Assembly (NCBI RefSeq): GCF_024124765.2
Contig: NZ_JAMXSR020000002.1
Location: forward strand, 147,001-211,000
Reading direction: 5' to 3'
Origin: Sphingomonas sp. H160509
GTDB taxonomy: Bacteria > Pseudomonadota > Alphaproteobacteria > Sphingomonadales > Sphingomonadaceae
DNA: 64,000 nucleotides
In this document: in pieces, positions 25,072 through 33,510 of the stretch
How positions within the stretch are numbered: position 1 is the first letter of the stretch
How the letters are laid out: each line of letters opens with the position of its first letter
Made by a program: the position numbers and the translations under genes
The notes under the pieces: generated by a model
Told to the model about the DNA's origin: nothing
Database searches by the model: none
What the model saw: the letters and a program-made list of their open reading frames with translations, nothing else

Positions 25072-25347
25072 TCAGAGACTGATATTCCGCCGCGCCATTT
25101 CCGCGAACGCCATATCCCCGATTGGCGGGCGGGGCTCGGCTTTGAAGATGTCAGCCAAATCGAGCAGATCCTCGTTGGAAAGGTTCGCGATCGAGGCTTC
25201 GATCTCGCCAAGGCGCTGCACCGCGTGATCGCCGCGATCGGCGACCCGCTTCAATCTTGTCTTGAGCATGTGGCCTTCTATCATAAACGCCGTGGCGGAG
25301 GCAGGGGCATTAGCGGCCGGTTGGTTGAGGTTATTCGGCAAAGACAC
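25072..25347 (-). CDS. Small helical hypothetical protein
   Basis: 91 residues. Strongly helical and charged (MLKTRLKRVADRGDHAVQRL, EIEASIANLSNEDLLDLADI, MAFAEMARRNISL). No family recognised. A pair of 15-bp palindromes lies 117-167 bases upstream of its start (25464-25514), which may be its operator. Confidence 0.5.
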   Translation of the reverse strand: MSLPNNLNQPAANAPASATAFMIEGHMLKTRLKRVADRGDHAVQRLGEIEASIANLSNEDLLDLADIFKAEPRPPIGDMAFAEMARRNISL

Positions 25348-25463
25348 CCGCTACCCACAGGCGAAAGAAGCTTCTCCAATGGAGGACGGCACCACGTTCT
25401 GGCAGCAGATCCTGAAGCGGCAGGAACGCACTGCTTTCACAGTATACGGCGTAATAAGGTGCA

Positions 25464-25514
25464 TGCGGACTGTCCGCATTTACGGTGAGACTGGTGGAAA
25501 GCGGACCGTCCGCT
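25464..25514. promoter_or_regulatory. Two 15-bp palindromes, possible operator pair
   Basis: TGCGGACTGTCCGCA (25464-25478) and AGCGGACCGTCCGCT (25500-25514) share the half-site GCGGAC around a one-base centre, with centres 36 bases apart. They lie between the divergent ends of genes and upstream of the 25072 gene. The second copy also falls in a dispersed-repeat motif (GGAAAGCGGAC). Confidence 0.45.
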
Positions 25515-25597
25515 ATGGACATAGATACCGCGTCGCGAACTATCCGACTACCGACAGCAACGGCATTTTAATCAATGAAGACAGCAGGTAGGCAACG

Positions 25598-26461
25598 TTA
25601 TCTCAGAGTAGGTTTGTCACGTTGTCGCACAATGAAGTCCGTCATCGCGATCCGCTGGGAACCTGCTGGAACTTGCTCTTCAGTGACATACAAGGCTTTA
25701 AGCAGGAATCGGTCTAGGTCGGTTAACCCCTTGGGTTTCTCTTTAGTCATACCAACATCGAACAGCGCCATAATCGTTCCGCTTGCTCCATCGTTCGTGT
25801 GCTCGGGGTTAGCTAACACTACCATAGTAAGGTAGGCGGAGAGTTGCCCCCACGTTACATTGGCACATCGAGGTAAATCGACAATAACCAGTAATCGATC
25901 TTTGTTTTCCCTCGATGGTTGGGAAAGCCGAGACGCTACGCCCAAGCGCAATTCTCTTACCGTGCCCACCGTCCATCGTATCGGCACTGGACTTAGCAGT
26001 TCTGCCCGGTCACGCGAGCGCGGTCTTCCATATCGGGCAACGTCCCGGAACATATTGGGTTGATGATGCAAGAACCGACTCGCGAGCGCGTCCGCTTGTC
26101 CCGAAATGAAGATTTCGACGTTCGGCGAACATGATCCGCGCTCAACCACCACCCCTACTTCTCGCGCATTCAGTTCGAGTGTGTCAGCGATAGAGTGGGC
26201 TCGATCTGGCAGCACGCCTCGTACGGCAATGCAGATAGAGGAGTTCCAACGCGGAATTTGCGCTTCATAAGAATTAGTCATTCTTTTAACCGTGCGGTCA
26301 ATTCGTGCTCTTGTCGTACCCATCACGACTATGTCCCCAGCCACTGACGTGGATGCCGACTTGGCCTGTTGAGGCGCCGCCTGCGCAGGTACGGAAATTA
26401 GAAACGCCACGAGTGATAAAGCGCGCGAAGACGATTGAAGCAGTCGTTTGATTCTCGTCAT
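25598..26461 (-). CDS. Secreted hypothetical protein
   Basis: 287 residues from ATG 26461. Signal peptide region LLQSSSRALSLVAFLISVPAQA. The mature protein has RWNSSICIAVRGVLPDRAHS, a Cys-linked NVEIFISGQADALA segment, RPRSRD and a strand LLVIVDLPRC. The general architecture (two Cys, a FxxxP/M-type binding region, charged linker) matches exported proteins that are common and uncharacterised in sphingomonads. The frame is open another 450 bases upstream, but that sequence reads through intergenic repeat material and is not protein-like. Confidence 0.6.
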   Translation of the reverse strand: MTRIKRLLQSSSRALSLVAFLISVPAQAAPQQAKSASTSVAGDIVVMGTTRARIDRTVKRMTNSYEAQIPRWNSSICIAVRGVLPDRAHSIADTLELNAREVGVVVERGSCSPNVEIFISGQADALASRFLHHQPNMFRDVARYGRPRSRDRAELLSPVPIRWTVGTVRELRLGVASRLSQPSRENKDRLLVIVDLPRCANVTWGQLSAYLTMVVLANPEHTNDGASGTIMALFDVGMTKEKPKGLTDLDRFLLKALYVTEEQVPAGSQRIAMTDFIVRQRDKPTLR

Positions 26462-26728
26462 TTTCCCATCCTGACGTCCGCTAATAGGCAGGGCAAGAGC
26501 GTTTGCGAACGTCCACAAGTGGCTCCAGCAGGACGGCCGAACGGGCAGGAAAGCGGACTGGGGGCTTTGGGGCTGCACTCTGGGAAACCTACCACCGAAC
26601 ACGCCCGCCAAATGCTCGGATTTCTGCATCAACGTAGGAGGAGCGGGCGGGTTGATCCTGGGTTGTGGATCGGTCATTCTGTCGAAATGATGGTAGCCAC
26701 CGCACATCCAGCGTTTCGGAGCAGCACA

Positions 26729-27341
26729 ATGCGAGCTATCCTCTGCATCATTGCCTGTCTGGTAGTTGCCGGAGTTGATGCGAAAGAGCCACGTCGCAAC
26801 ATAGACGCGCTTAAATCTATGGATGCATTTGGAAGATGCGTGGGGCAGCATCAGGTTGACGGTATGAAATTGCTGGCGACCGTCCCCACAAGTCGCGAAG
26901 AGTACAAGCAAGCCTTAAGAATATTTACGTCCACATGCCTTCCGGGCGGAGAGTTACGTTTCCAGGCTAGCTTGCTCCGTGGCGCAGTGGCAGAAATCTT
27001 TTTAAGAAATGGTCAGAAGGCGCTTCATCGCGCGAAGGTAGTGCAGGCCTTCCAGGCTCCACCGACGGATACTCTCGCCAGTGCCCCCCGAAGGCCAACG
27101 TGCCGCTGTTGCGCTTGTGCTCTTTGGTGAATGCGTCGCTGAACAGGACCCGGATGGGGTCATGACGTTGCTAAAAACCCCTGTCGAGAGCCAGGCTGAA
27201 ATTGCAGCATTCAGGCCATTGAAAAAGCCGATGTCGATCTGTTCACAGGTAACCTTCAAGGTAGATCGGTTCCAGATGCGCGGATACTTAGCGGAGGGTG
27301 CGTACCGTGTTGCCTTGAAATCCATATCTTCTGCCAGCTGA
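26729..27341 (+). CDS. Secreted hypothetical protein, frameshift
   Basis: ATG 26729 with signal peptide AILCIIACLVVAGVDA. The mature sequence SMDAFGRCVGQHQVDGMKLL, ATVPTSREEYKQALRIF, LRFQASLLRGAVAEIF looks like an exported helical protein with paired Cys. The frame breaks at six C (27084-27089). With five, it continues PEGQRAAVALVLFGECVAEQDPDGV, a second copy-like repeat of the Cys-containing helix, to 27341. About 203 residues. It diverges from the secreted protein at 25598. Confidence 0.55.
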
Positions 27342-27482
27342 AGCACAACTTTTGATTTCTGCATCACGAATGACGGGGTTGGTGGTGTACGGCCTGACTG
27401 CTTTTCGTTTGGGATGGAAAGTATGTCGACACCGCTGCGAGCAGTCATTTCCGCTGTGTAATTGGCAGCTGTTCGCCAGAGC

Positions 27483-27742
27483 TTATTGAGCGATGCCGCG
27501 ACGCCGGTAGAACATCAATGCTGACAGGGCGGCTAACCCCATGACTGAACCGAGGGCACGAAGTTGGAGGATGTTTTCGGGTTCTGCCGCAGAATGCCCC
27601 CGAAACTGCCAAGAGCGAAACCAACAGCAAGAAATAGTCCAGCTACGCGAGCATGCGTCCGGTGCCCCAGCCACCCTACGACAGCCCACCCCAGAAGCCC
27701 GTAAATTAGGACGTTCGCGCAAACTGTAGCGACGGTGGGCAT
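27483..27742 (-). CDS. Small membrane protein, frameshift
   Basis: ATG 27742 gives TVCANVLIYGLLGWAVVGWL and RVAGLFLAVGFALGSFGGIL, two membrane helices. A missing G at 27579-27581 (plus strand) then shifts the frame. The restored end is LQLRALGSVMGLAALSALMFYRRRGIAQ, a third helix with a positive tail. About 87 residues. Unknown function. Confidence 0.45.
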
Positions 27743-27769
27743 GCGGGATGTTTCCTCAGATAGTTGGCA

Positions 27770-27885
27770 TCGTCGTAATGAACGGATGTCCGCTTGCAAG
27801 ACTGCAAGTTGCTCACCGGAACGTCCGGCTTTGGGCGTTCTCGTCCGATCCGGCTTTCTCGAAATCGATCGGGAAAAGAGAAAAT
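27770..27885. repeat. Dispersed intergenic repeat copy
   Basis: GAACGTCCGGCTTTGGGCGTTCTCG..CCGGCTTTCTCGAAATCGATCG matches the copies at 421-485 and 31428-31500. The preceding AACGGATGTCCGCTTGCAAG is part of the same composite unit. Confidence 0.6.
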
Positions 27886-27995
27886 GTCGGCGTTCTCGCA
27901 ACCTGCCCAGCCTTGTATTTCGAGAACCCTGACGCCTGCACCTATCCACCTCGATCACCCATTGACGTTGTCGGCGGGGCGGGGCTGATGATCAT

Positions 27996-29090
27996 ATGAG
28001 TATCGGTCCCATGTCCCTCATCCTCGGTCTGTTCGAGGCACAAATGCTTGTGCTGGCGGCTGCCATCATTGGGCAGGGCGGGATGGCGCGACGTTCTCTC
28101 GGAGCGTTGCTGATCGTCCTGTGCGGCGTGCTGACGCCGTTCACTATCGGCTATGCAGGTTTCTACGATCGATGGCCGTGGCTTTCGTTCGCGCCGTTCG
28201 CCGTTCCTCTGGCGATGGGGCCATTGCTCTACGCGCACCTGAACGCCCTGATCTTCGATCGCCCGATACCCCGTTGGCACGCCGCGTTACCGGTTGTTCA
28301 GTTCGCTTATCAGGCTGTCGCTTTCTGCCTGCCGCTCGATCTGCGCGACGCGTTCGACCGGCAGGTGCAACGCCCCTGGCTTGATCCAATCCTGGCGGCG
28401 CTGCTGCTCGCGTCGATGGTCGGATATGCCGTTGCAGCCCTGCGTGCGCTGCGCCGGCATCGAGGCTGGCTCGTGGCGCGCCGATCCGACCTCGCCGCGG
28501 CAAGGCGCGTGCGGGCCGTGCTGATCGCCTACGCCGCGATCGTGACGGTGCGGACGGGATACCTGATCGCTGATACGTTTATCGCGCCACTCTCTTACTT
28601 CGATATGTTCGGTTTCTACGTCGTGCTGGCAGTCGTCGGCAATTACTTGGCGATCGAGGGCTGGCGGCAGGTGGACGCCCGACCGCAGCCGATCGTGGAG
28701 CCGATCGAGCGCGACTGGCGGCCGATCGCGGCCGGGTGGATGGACCGGATCGAAGCGCATGGATGGTGGCGCGATCCGGACCTCGATCTTGCCGAGCTGG
28801 CCCGCAGACTGGGGACCAACACCGCCTATCTGTCCCGCGGCCTCAATGAGGGGCTGGGGCTGGGGTTCGCCGAAGCGATCAATGGGCAGCGCGTCGAGCA
28901 TGTCGCCGCCCGCCTGCGGGGCGGCAGCGATGGCGATATCCTGACGCTCGCGATCGATGCCGGCTTCGGATCGAAGGCGACCTTCAACCGCGTCTTCAAA
29001 GAGCGGTTCGGCGTCACGCCTTCGACCTATCGTCGCGTCTCAACTGACAAAAATGACGCGGAACGCCCGAATTTGCAGCGCATCACCTGA
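27996..29090 (+). CDS. AraC-family regulator with membrane N-terminus
   Basis: 364 residues. The N-terminal 230 residues carry about seven hydrophobic segments (LILGLFEAQMLVLAAAIIG, LGALLIVLCGVLTPFTIGY, ILAALLLASMVGYAVAALRAL and others). The C-terminal 110 residues form an AraC/XylS DNA-binding domain: LDLAELARRLGTNTAYLSRGL and ILTLAIDAGFGSKATFNRVF ending FGVTPSTYR. Membrane-bound AraC regulators sense a signal in or across the membrane. It sits 45 bases before the S41 peptidase gene and likely controls it. Confidence 0.88.
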   Translation: MSIGPMSLILGLFEAQMLVLAAAIIGQGGMARRSLGALLIVLCGVLTPFTIGYAGFYDRWPWLSFAPFAVPLAMGPLLYAHLNALIFDRPIPRWHAALPVVQFAYQAVAFCLPLDLRDAFDRQVQRPWLDPILAALLLASMVGYAVAALRALRRHRGWLVARRSDLAAARRVRAVLIAYAAIVTVRTGYLIADTFIAPLSYFDMFGFYVVLAVVGNYLAIEGWRQVDARPQPIVEPIERDWRPIAAGWMDRIEAHGWWRDPDLDLAELARRLGTNTAYLSRGLNEGLGLGFAEAINGQRVEHVAARLRGGSDGDILTLAIDAGFGSKATFNRVFKERFGVTPSTYRRVSTDKNDAERPNLQRIT

Positions 29091-29135
29091 CCGGCATCGG
29101 CATCTCCTCGGGGCACATCCGCTCGGAGCAAGACC

Positions 29136-30614
29136 ATGATACATCTCGATCGCCGGCACCTTATGACGGGAGCGTCGGGCCTAGTTGCAGCCGCCTTTCT
29201 GCCCGCTCCCGCCAAGGCGAACGATACGCTGCTGTCACCCGTGGCTATGCGATCAGATATCGCCATCCTGTGCGACGCCTATGCCAACCTGCATCCCGGC
29301 CTCTATCGCTATCTGACCCCGGCGAACTTCCAGCGCCAGCGCCAGTGCCTCGATCGCTTCGCTGCGACGCCCCATACGCTGGGAGACTTCTACCTGGCGC
29401 TGTCGGCGTTTACCGCAAGCGTGCGGTGCGGTCACAGCTTTCCTAATCCCGCCAACCAGACTTCGGCCGTCGCGTCGGCACTGTTCGGCAAGCCCGATCG
29501 CTTACCGTTCGCCTTCAGATGGCTGGACCGGCGCATGATCGTCACCGCCGATCTAGGCAGCGGGCATCATCTGCCGATCGGAAGCGAGGTCGTCGCGATC
29601 GACGGTATCAGCGCACGCGACATGCTGGCGAAAATGCTCCCTTATGCCCGCACCGACGGCAGCAATGATGCGCGGAAGGTAGCCGACCTCGGCATACCCG
29701 GCGATGCCGATGAGCCGACATTCGACGTGCTCCGGGCGCTGCTGTTCCCATCGTCCGGCCCCTCGGCCCGTGTCGTGGTGCGGATCTCTGGCAGAGGCGA
29801 AACGATCGTTTGCCCCTTGATGACGGCCGCAGCGCGGAACGGGGCGTTGCGCCATTCCTCCAAGGATTCCCCTTATGGCTGGACGTTCGAGATGCGCGGC
29901 CAGGTCGGCATCCTGACCATGCCCACTTGGGCGGTTTTCCATGAAAAATGGGATTGGCAGGGCTTCATCGACACCAGTCTGGACACCGCGGTCGATCGCC
30001 AGCTCTCGGGCATCGTCATCGACGTGCGCGACAACGGGGGCGGACTCGATTGCGGGGCGGCGATCATTGCCCGCCTGATCAAAGCGCCGCTATCCGCCGA
30101 CAGCTATTCCCGCCATGTACGCTACCGCAAGATACCCGACCGGCTGGCTCCCTACCTCAAGACCTGGGACCGCAGTTTCAAGGATTGGGGAGCGTCGGCG
30201 ATTGGTCCCGACTCGGCCGGCTTCTACACTCTGACCCGTCCCGGCGACGCCTCCGACACCGACACTATTCAGCCCAGGGGTCGCCGGTTCGCCGGCAGGG
30301 TCGCCGTTCTCGTCGGCTCCAAGAACGCTTCGGCCACCTTCGGCTTCGCAGGCCTCATGCAGCGTCAGCGGTTGGGAACGCTGGTTGGTGAGCAGACCGG
30401 CGGCAACCGCCGTGGCATCAACGGCGGTGCCTTCTTCTTCGTTGGGCTGCCGGAATCGGGCGTCGAGGTCGATCTGCCGCTAATCGCCTATTGGCCTGGG
30501 ACACAGCAGCCGGATGCTGGAATCATGCCCGATATCACCGTGTCGGCCCGGACTGCCGATATTCAAGCCGAACGGGATATCGCGCTAATGCGGGCGGTCA
30601 CCGTGGTAAGCTGA
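29136..30614 (+). CDS. S41-family (tail-specific protease-like) peptidase
   Basis: 492 residues. The N-terminus DRRHLMTGASGLVAAAFLPA has a twin-arginine-like signal. The core contains a PDZ-less S41 domain: GIVIDVRDNGGGLDCGAAII, GRVAVLVGSKNASATFGFAG (catalytic Ser in NASAT) and GTLVGEQTGGNRRGINGGAFFF. The substrate-binding GGN block is conserved, but an obvious Lys partner of the Ser/Lys dyad was not located with certainty. Probably periplasmic. It is the partner of the upstream membrane AraC regulator. Confidence 0.85.
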   Translation: MIHLDRRHLMTGASGLVAAAFLPAPAKANDTLLSPVAMRSDIAILCDAYANLHPGLYRYLTPANFQRQRQCLDRFAATPHTLGDFYLALSAFTASVRCGHSFPNPANQTSAVASALFGKPDRLPFAFRWLDRRMIVTADLGSGHHLPIGSEVVAIDGISARDMLAKMLPYARTDGSNDARKVADLGIPGDADEPTFDVLRALLFPSSGPSARVVVRISGRGETIVCPLMTAAARNGALRHSSKDSPYGWTFEMRGQVGILTMPTWAVFHEKWDWQGFIDTSLDTAVDRQLSGIVIDVRDNGGGLDCGAAIIARLIKAPLSADSYSRHVRYRKIPDRLAPYLKTWDRSFKDWGASAIGPDSAGFYTLTRPGDASDTDTIQPRGRRFAGRVAVLVGSKNASATFGFAGLMQRQRLGTLVGEQTGGNRRGINGGAFFFVGLPESGVEVDLPLIAYWPGTQQPDAGIMPDITVSARTADIQAERDIALMRAVTVVS

Positions 30615-30639
30615 ACAATCAGCCTTCCCAATTGGAATC

Positions 30640-30700
30640 GAATTTCAGGAATGGCCGGTATGGGAAGGAAAGCGGACCGGCCGCTTCCGGCACCACGGGT
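30640..30700. repeat. Dispersed intergenic repeat copy (GGAAAGCGG unit)
   Basis: GGAATGGCCGGTATGGGAAGGAAAGCGGACCGGCCGCTTCCGG is shared, with few changes, with 31503-31545. It forms an imperfect inverted repeat GGAAAGCGG..CCGCTTCC. Confidence 0.6.
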
Positions 30701-30723
30701 TGGATAACGTCCGGATTGATTGG

Positions 30724-31314
30724 TTATCTCAAAGCGATCCACATCACGCCGATAATGGAAGCGCTAAGCGTGATGCACGAAGCCGGGATTGCCAAAAACG
30801 CATATAGTGCGTTCGAGGACTTTCTGACCGATTCTGTTAAAAACCCGGCCTTGGCTTGTTCTAAGATTACCAGTATGTCACCGGGATCACACTCATAGTC
30901 CTCGGCCAATATGACTAGCTTGCCGCCACTGTGTAGAGGTAAGACTATCGAGCGCGCCGCACTTTTACTATTTAAAATCTGCAATACGGGTTTTCCCAAG
31001 GCGGACCAAGAATGGTAAAGCCTCGTGCCATTCACGGTCAGTTCTACCCCGTCTATAGTCACGCTGAGCAAATCAGGATTAGCTAACCGACGAAGCGTGC
31101 GCACTAAAAGCCACGTGAAGATAAGCGGTAAGGCTACCATGATCGCAAACATAGCAAGATCGGCGAGTTCTACGTGATGTTTACCGGCCAGGGCGTAACC
31201 GGAAATAATAGCTAGGAGCAGAAATGGAAGCAAAAATGCTGCAAGAACAATTGCTTGCGGCAGGATTTTCAGCCTGCTTGCCCTCAGTGGCACGGTGCGG
31301 TTTTCGGCGCTCAT
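30724..31314 (-). CDS. Membrane protein with PH-like domain
   Basis: 196 residues. Two N-terminal helices (AIVLAAFLLPFLLLAIISGYALAG and LAMFAIMVALPLIFTWLLVRTL) are followed by a strand-rich region (LLSVTIDGVELTVNGTRLY, IVLPLHSGGKLVILAEDY) and a C-terminal helix (SCITLSASIIGVMWIAL). This resembles STM3941-like/PH-domain membrane proteins. Function unknown. Flanked on both sides by dispersed repeats. Confidence 0.6.
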   Translation of the reverse strand: MSAENRTVPLRASRLKILPQAIVLAAFLLPFLLLAIISGYALAGKHHVELADLAMFAIMVALPLIFTWLLVRTLRRLANPDLLSVTIDGVELTVNGTRLYHSWSALGKPVLQILNSKSAARSIVLPLHSGGKLVILAEDYECDPGDILVILEQAKAGFLTESVRKSSNALYAFLAIPASCITLSASIIGVMWIALR

Positions 31315-31427
31315 GAGCGACCCCTACCTAATAGTGGTTGCCGAAACCTTCTCTTGAGGACCTTGCTGATGGACGAGGGTTTACTCCATTTGCCGATCCA
31401 AATGATCGAATGGCTTATATCGGGAGC

Positions 31428-31585
31428 GCGGATCGCCGGCATGAACGTCTGGAGATGGGCGTTTTTGCCCGGGCCGGCTTTCTCGCGAGGGATCGAGTTT
31501 TAGGAATGTCCGGGTTGGGAAGGAAAGCGGCCCGGCCGTTTTCGGGGAGCGATCGGCGTAAGCGGACGTTCGTTCAGGCTGTGGG
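31428..31585. repeat. Composite dispersed repeat, most complete copy
   Basis: It contains in order the GATCGCCGGCATGAACGTC..GGGCGTTTTTGCC block, GGAAAGCGG..CCGTTTTCGGGGAGCGATCG, and AGCGGACGTTCGTTCA (31561-31576). The same units occur alone or in part at 421, 27806, 30662, 36173, 36205, 39453 and 39497. Confidence 0.6.
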
Positions 31586-31672
31586 GTAGGGGATCAACCA
31601 GCCGCTTTCTGGCGCTCCCCAGTCAGACGGTATGCGCTTGACTAACTACGGGTAACCCGTACATGCTCTGGC

Positions 31673-32014
31673 ATGCAGTCGGTCATCGAAACCAATGCCT
31701 ACCTTGCGGCGGCGAAGGACGTTGGCATGAGTGCCGAGGAGCAGCAGATGGTGGTGGACCTGGTCGCTGCCAATCCGGAAGCCGGTGAGATCATGCCGGG
31801 GTGTGGCGGGGCCCGTAAGTTACGGGTGGCGCGGCCGGGTGGTGGCAAATCCGGTGGATACCGGGTCATCACCTATTATGCAGGCATCGATGTGCCGACG
31901 TTCCTGCTGACCGTCTTCGGAAAAAACGAAAAGGCCAACCTCACCAAGGGTGAGCGAAATGCCCTTGCCGCTTTCACCAAGACGCTGACCGACAGCCTTA
32001 GGAGGAAAAAATGA
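31673..32014 (+). CDS. RelE/HigB-like toxin
   Basis: 113 residues. The central [27 protein letters not shown] is the HigB/RelE-type region, a strand with GGxR and a basic YRVITYY strand. A short conserved [14 protein letters not shown] end follows. Such toxins cleave mRNA on the ribosome. The antitoxin gene follows and overlaps by four bases, with AGGAGG (31999-32004) inside the toxin 3' end. Toxin-first order fits HigBA-type modules. Confidence 0.78.
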   Translation: MQSVIETNAYLAAAKDVGMSAEEQQMVVDLVAANPEAGEIMPGCGGARKLRVARPGGGKSGGYRVITYYAGIDVPTFLLTVFGKNEKANLTKGERNALAAFTKTLTDSLRRKK

Positions 32015-32295
32015 AGAGTGCCTTCGACAAGATCGCAGCCGGCCTCAGTGATGCTATTGCCCATGCCAACGGGGAAACGGGTCACGCAAGAGTAGCAGCG
32101 CCCATCGACGTGGCTGCGATCCGCAAACGTACGGGCAAGACACAGGATCAGTTTGCCCGCGCCTACCATCTCCCACTGGGTACAGTGCGGGACTGGGAGC
32201 AAAGCCGCAGCCAGCCAGATGCGCCGGCGCGAGTCCTGTTGTCGCTGATCAAAGCCGAACCAGACACCATCGAGCAACTCGTTCAGCGCGCGTAG
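32011..32295 (+). CDS. HTH antitoxin of the RelE/HigB-like pair
   Basis: 94 residues. Contains an XRE-type helix-turn-helix: [41 protein letters not shown], the usual HigA/YiaG-like DNA-binding fold. It would bind its own promoter and neutralise the toxin. Immediately downstream of the toxin, translationally coupled. Confidence 0.8.
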   Translation: MKSAFDKIAAGLSDAIAHANGETGHARVAAPIDVAAIRKRTGKTQDQFARAYHLPLGTVRDWEQSRSQPDAPARVLLSLIKAEPDTIEQLVQRA

Positions 32296-32394
32296 CGTCC
32301 TGAACAAGAACGCAATGACGATGATGTTTGCCAGCAGAACGGCAAAGTGGCGGCAGCGTTCGACACGTGGGCCAGAAGTTATCAAGAGAGCCCT

Positions 32395-33510
32395 ATGCTA
32401 CGCTTAATCCACACCGCAGACTGGCAGCTCGGTAAGCCGTACGGTCGCTTCGACAGCGATGTCCGCGCAGCCCTTAGCGAAGCGCGCTTCGACGCGATCG
32501 ATGCGATCGGCAAGGCAGCGGTCGAGCATAGCGCGGCGCATGTCCTGGTCGCCGGCGACGTCTTCGATACCGAGGGGCCAGAAGATCGCGTCATTGTGCA
32601 GGCAGTGTCGCGGATGCAGCGATATGCCTGCACGTGGTGGCTGCTCCCTGGCAATCACGACTTCGCTCGTAACAGCGGTCTGTGGGACCGTGTCCGCGCC
32701 AAAGGGGCGGCGAACATCCGCATCATCACCGAGCCCGAGCCGTGCGAGCTGGACCCTGGACACTGGCTTCTGCCGGCACCACTGACTCACCGGCACAACC
32801 TCGATGATCCAACAGCCTTGTTCGACGCGATGGAGACGCCGGGCGCGAAACTGCGCATTGGCCTGGCCCATGGCTCGATCCGTGACTTCTCGTCACGCGG
32901 CGAAGCGCAAAACCAGATCGCTCCCGATCGCGCCCAGCGCTCCAGCCTGGACTATCTGGCGCTCGGTGACTGGCATGGTGCGCTACGGGTAGATGCACGA
33001 ACCTGGTATTCCGGCACACCGGAAACGGATCGGTTTCAGCGCGACGAACCGGGATACGCCTTGCTCGTGGCGCTTGAGCCAGGCGTCGAGCCGGTCGTGT
33101 CACCGATCCGCACGGGCAGATTCCAATGGTTGATGCGGGATTGGACGATTGCTGACGCGGATGGCTTCGTAGCCGAGTGCGATCGGCTGCTCGGCCCGAT
33201 CGAACCGTCGGCGACGCTCCTGCAGCTGTCGCTGGCCGGGATCGTCAGCCTCTCCGACCGGATCGCGATCCTTGGCAGGCTCGACAATGACCTGCGCCAT
33301 CGTCTGCGCCATCTGGCGGTTGCGGCAGACGATCTGGTCGGTCGGCCGAGCGAGGAGGATCTGGCAGATCTGCAGGTCGAAGGGATGATAGGAACGGCCG
33401 CGGCAAAACTGATGGGCATGATCGAGGCGGGGGGTGCCGACGCCGTCACGGCCAAGCGGGCGCTCGAACGCCTGTTTGTAGAATATCAGCGCGGACAGGA
33501 CGCAGCATGA
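32395..33510 (+). CDS. SbcD-like metallophosphoesterase (DNA exonuclease)
   Basis: 371 residues from ATG 32395. Calcineurin-like motifs in order: LIHTADWQLG (D, H), VLVAGDVFDTEG (GDxxD), LLPGNHDFARN (GNHD), GLAHGS and LALGDWHG (GDxH). This is the SbcD/Mre11-type nuclease pattern. The C-terminal 120 residues are helical (the capping domain). It overlaps the SMC-like ATPase by four bases (ATGA), the standard nuclease-ATPase operon of SbcCD/Mre11-Rad50 relatives. Found directly after a toxin-antitoxin pair. Confidence 0.88.
   Translation: MLRLIHTADWQLGKPYGRFDSDVRAALSEARFDAIDAIGKAAVEHSAAHVLVAGDVFDTEGPEDRVIVQAVSRMQRYACTWWLLPGNHDFARNSGLWDRVRAKGAANIRIITEPEPCELDPGHWLLPAPLTHRHNLDDPTALFDAMETPGAKLRIGLAHGSIRDFSSRGEAQNQIAPDRAQRSSLDYLALGDWHGALRVDARTWYSGTPETDRFQRDEPGYALLVALEPGVEPVVSPIRTGRFQWLMRDWTIADADGFVAECDRLLGPIEPSATLLQLSLAGIVSLSDRIAILGRLDNDLRHRLRHLAVAADDLVGRPSEEDLADLQVEGMIGTAAAKLMGMIEAGGADAVTAKRALERLFVEYQRGQDAA

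Noticed and set aside
26462..26911. Upstream extension of the secreted protein at 25598
   Set aside because: The signal peptide starts at 26461; the extension crosses the neighbour's promoter and repeat sequence.
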